From: Bacillota bacterium
Lineage (GTDB): Bacteria; Bacillota; Clostridia; Oscillospirales; Ruminococcaceae
NCBI GenBank assembly: GCA_023431215.1
Contig: JAEYXR010000107.1
Location: forward strand, 1 to 5,180
Direction: 5' to 3'
DNA length: 5,180 nucleotides
Position 1 is the first letter of the stretch. Each line of letters begins with the position of its first letter. A program made the position numbers and the translations under genes. The notes below the pieces were generated by a model. That model made no database searches. It worked only from the letters and a program-made list of their open reading frames with translations, and was not told where the DNA came from. This document shows, one piece after another, positions 4,556 to 5,180 of this stretch.

Positions 4556-4585
4556 AGTATAGCACAGATATTTCAATAAAGTCAA
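4556..4585 (-). promoter_or_regulatory. Strong sigma-A promoter of rpmG-secE-nusG
   Basis: TTGACT (4585-4580), an 18-nt spacer and TATACT (4561-4556) on the minus strand, with TGC directly before the -10 (extended -10). Five of six bases match in each hexamer, and AT-rich DNA upstream could act as an UP element. The predicted start near 4549 gives a leader of about 135 nt before rpmG, which contains a T7 run and a GC-rich hairpin. Confidence 0.8.
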
Positions 4586-4747
4586 GGAAAATTGCGGCTT
4601 TACCCTGTGTTTTTTAAGCTTTTTTTCGTAAATATTTTTATAAATTTCTAAAATAATCAAACCCTGCATATATTTAACAAAATTTCAGTGCTGTTCACAG
4701 AGAGTTTATACCAAAATAGAGCTGTTTAATCGCTTTTTTCTGTAAGG
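4586..4747. other. AT-rich divergent intergenic DNA
   Basis: This stretch lies between the minus-strand rpmG promoter and the plus-strand ddl promoter. It is very AT-rich, with runs such as TTTTTT and TTTTTTT at 4611-4627. No frame with a ribosome binding site and no RNA gene is recognised. The AT-rich part is plausibly an upstream activating region for the divergent promoters. Confidence 0.5.
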
Positions 4748-4762
4748 TGCGCAAGTTGCGCA
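4748..4762. promoter_or_regulatory. Perfect palindrome over the ddl -35 (candidate operator)
   Basis: TGCGCAA (4748-4754), one central G, and TTGCGCA (4756-4762) form an exact 7-1-7 inverted repeat. Its right arm contains the -35 hexamer TTGCGC of the ddl promoter. The position is ideal for a dimeric repressor to compete with RNA polymerase. I do not recognise the motif as the site of a known regulator. Confidence 0.5.
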
Positions 4763-4784
4763 TATTATACGCGTGTGATATACT
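4756..4784 (+). promoter_or_regulatory. Extended -10 promoter of ddl
   Basis: TTGCGC (4756-4761), a 17-nt spacer and TATACT (4779-4784), preceded by TGA (extended -10). A second TATACT-like word (ATACTG) follows directly. Transcription would begin near 4791, leaving a leader of about 240 nt before ddl. Confidence 0.7.
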
Positions 4785-4790
4785 ATACTG

Positions 4791-5030
4791 TATGTATGCC
4801 GGACGCGGCAAGGGCTGTATTTTTGTCTGCTTACTCAAAGCTTTCAACATCTTTGGGTCAACTTTTTTGTCCCGGTGCCAATGCCATTTTGGAAGCTAGG
4901 ACTGCTTGCCGGCTGCATCGATCATGCCTATGCGCAAAAAACTTTATGCACCACCAAACTGCACAGTTCCTGCTGTGTACTTTGTGGCATGTGCTTAAAG
5001 CTTCAATAACAGAAAGAAGGCTTTTGCATC
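4791..5030 (+). other. Long untranslated leader of ddl
   Basis: About 240 nt lie between the predicted start site and the ddl ATG. The leader has short possible stems: CGGCAAG (4806-4812) with CTTGCCG (4905-4911), and CACAG/CTGTG nested in CCAC/GTGG around 4948-4990. No T-box (no AGGGTGGNACCGCG) or other riboswitch that I know is present. An open frame rich in Cys and His crosses it and overlaps the ddl start, but it has no ribosome binding site. Confidence 0.4.
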
Positions 5031-5180
5031 ATGAGTAATAAAACCATGGTGGCCGTCCTTTTTGGCGGCGTTTCCAGCGAACATGAGGTTTCTCGTCTTT
5101 CGGTGACCTCCGTATTGGCCAATATTGACCGAACCCGCTACGACACCATAGCGGTAGGCATCACCAAGGACGGGCGCTGG
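5031..5180 (+). CDS. ddl: D-alanine--D-alanine ligase, N-terminal part
   Basis: The first 50 codons of Ddl, running off the right edge. The enzyme joins two D-Ala with ATP in the cytoplasm to make the dipeptide at the end of the peptidoglycan stem, and it is the target of D-cycloserine. The N-terminal domain signature is clear: VAVLFGGVSSEHEVS (7-21), then S-V-T-S-V-L-A-N-I-D and YDTIAVGITKDGRW (37-50). The Ser-Glu-His-Glu motif includes the conserved Glu of the family. The ATG at 5031 is preceded by AAGAAGG about 10 nt upstream. An in-frame ATG at codon 6 would cut into the first beta strand. Variants selecting D-lactate cannot be judged because the specificity region is outside the window. 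Confidence 0.95.
   Translation, partial: MSNKTMVAVLFGGVSSEHEVSRLSVTSVLANIDRTRYDTIAVGITKDGRW

Noticed and set aside
4775..5038. 87-codon plus-strand frame overlapping the ddl start
   Set aside because: The start lies inside the ddl -10 region, no SD precedes any internal ATG, and the composition is odd. It is more likely the chance frame of an untranslated leader.
1..5180. CRISPR array, insertion sequence or prophage remains
   Set aside because: No regularly spaced repeats, transposase or integrase frames, or terminal inverted repeats with target duplications were seen.

Overview
The window looks like chromosomal DNA of a low-to-moderate GC Clostridia, most plausibly a gut Oscillospiraceae/Ruminococcaceae type. 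This rests on the protein sequences of rpmG, secE, nusG, rplK, rplA and ddl, on AGGAGG-type ribosome binding sites, and on a DUF2975/Xre membrane-protein operon typical of gut Firmicutes. The exact genus cannot be read from the sequence alone.

Layout, right to left on the minus strand. A strong extended -10 promoter (4556-4585) drives rpmG (L33), secE and nusG. A hairpin plus T-run follows nusG (3413-3440). A 288-nt gap then leads to rplK (L11) and rplA (L1), and a strong terminator (1872-1903) closes the unit. rplJ/rplL do not follow rplA here. Two segments, one just upstream of rplK (3186-3233) and one between rplK and rplA (2660-2721), have the GUGGGAGG...ACCAC architecture of the L1-binding stalk of 23S rRNA. 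They are best read as L1 autoregulatory sites.

The left third (1-1553, minus strand) is a separate, more AT-rich operon. It has a good promoter (1501-1529) with an inverted and a direct repeat upstream, a candidate 13-codon leader ORF, a 108-aa membrane protein, a DUF2975 (YoaS-like) membrane protein, a 69-aa Xre-type regulator (YozG-like), and the start of a multi-pass membrane protein resembling DUF4173/DUF4153 that runs off the left edge. This is the least understood part of the window and the likeliest undescribed system. It appears to be a small regulator coupled to three membrane proteins, with shared ATTGATAAA-containing inverted repeats at the promoter and inside the last gene.

The right end (4586-5180) is a divergent intergenic region. 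A plus-strand extended -10 promoter (4756-4784) is overlapped by a perfect 7-1-7 palindrome. It is followed by a leader of about 240 nt and the first 50 codons of ddl (D-alanine--D-alanine ligase). The stretch 1630-1870 holds no convincing gene.
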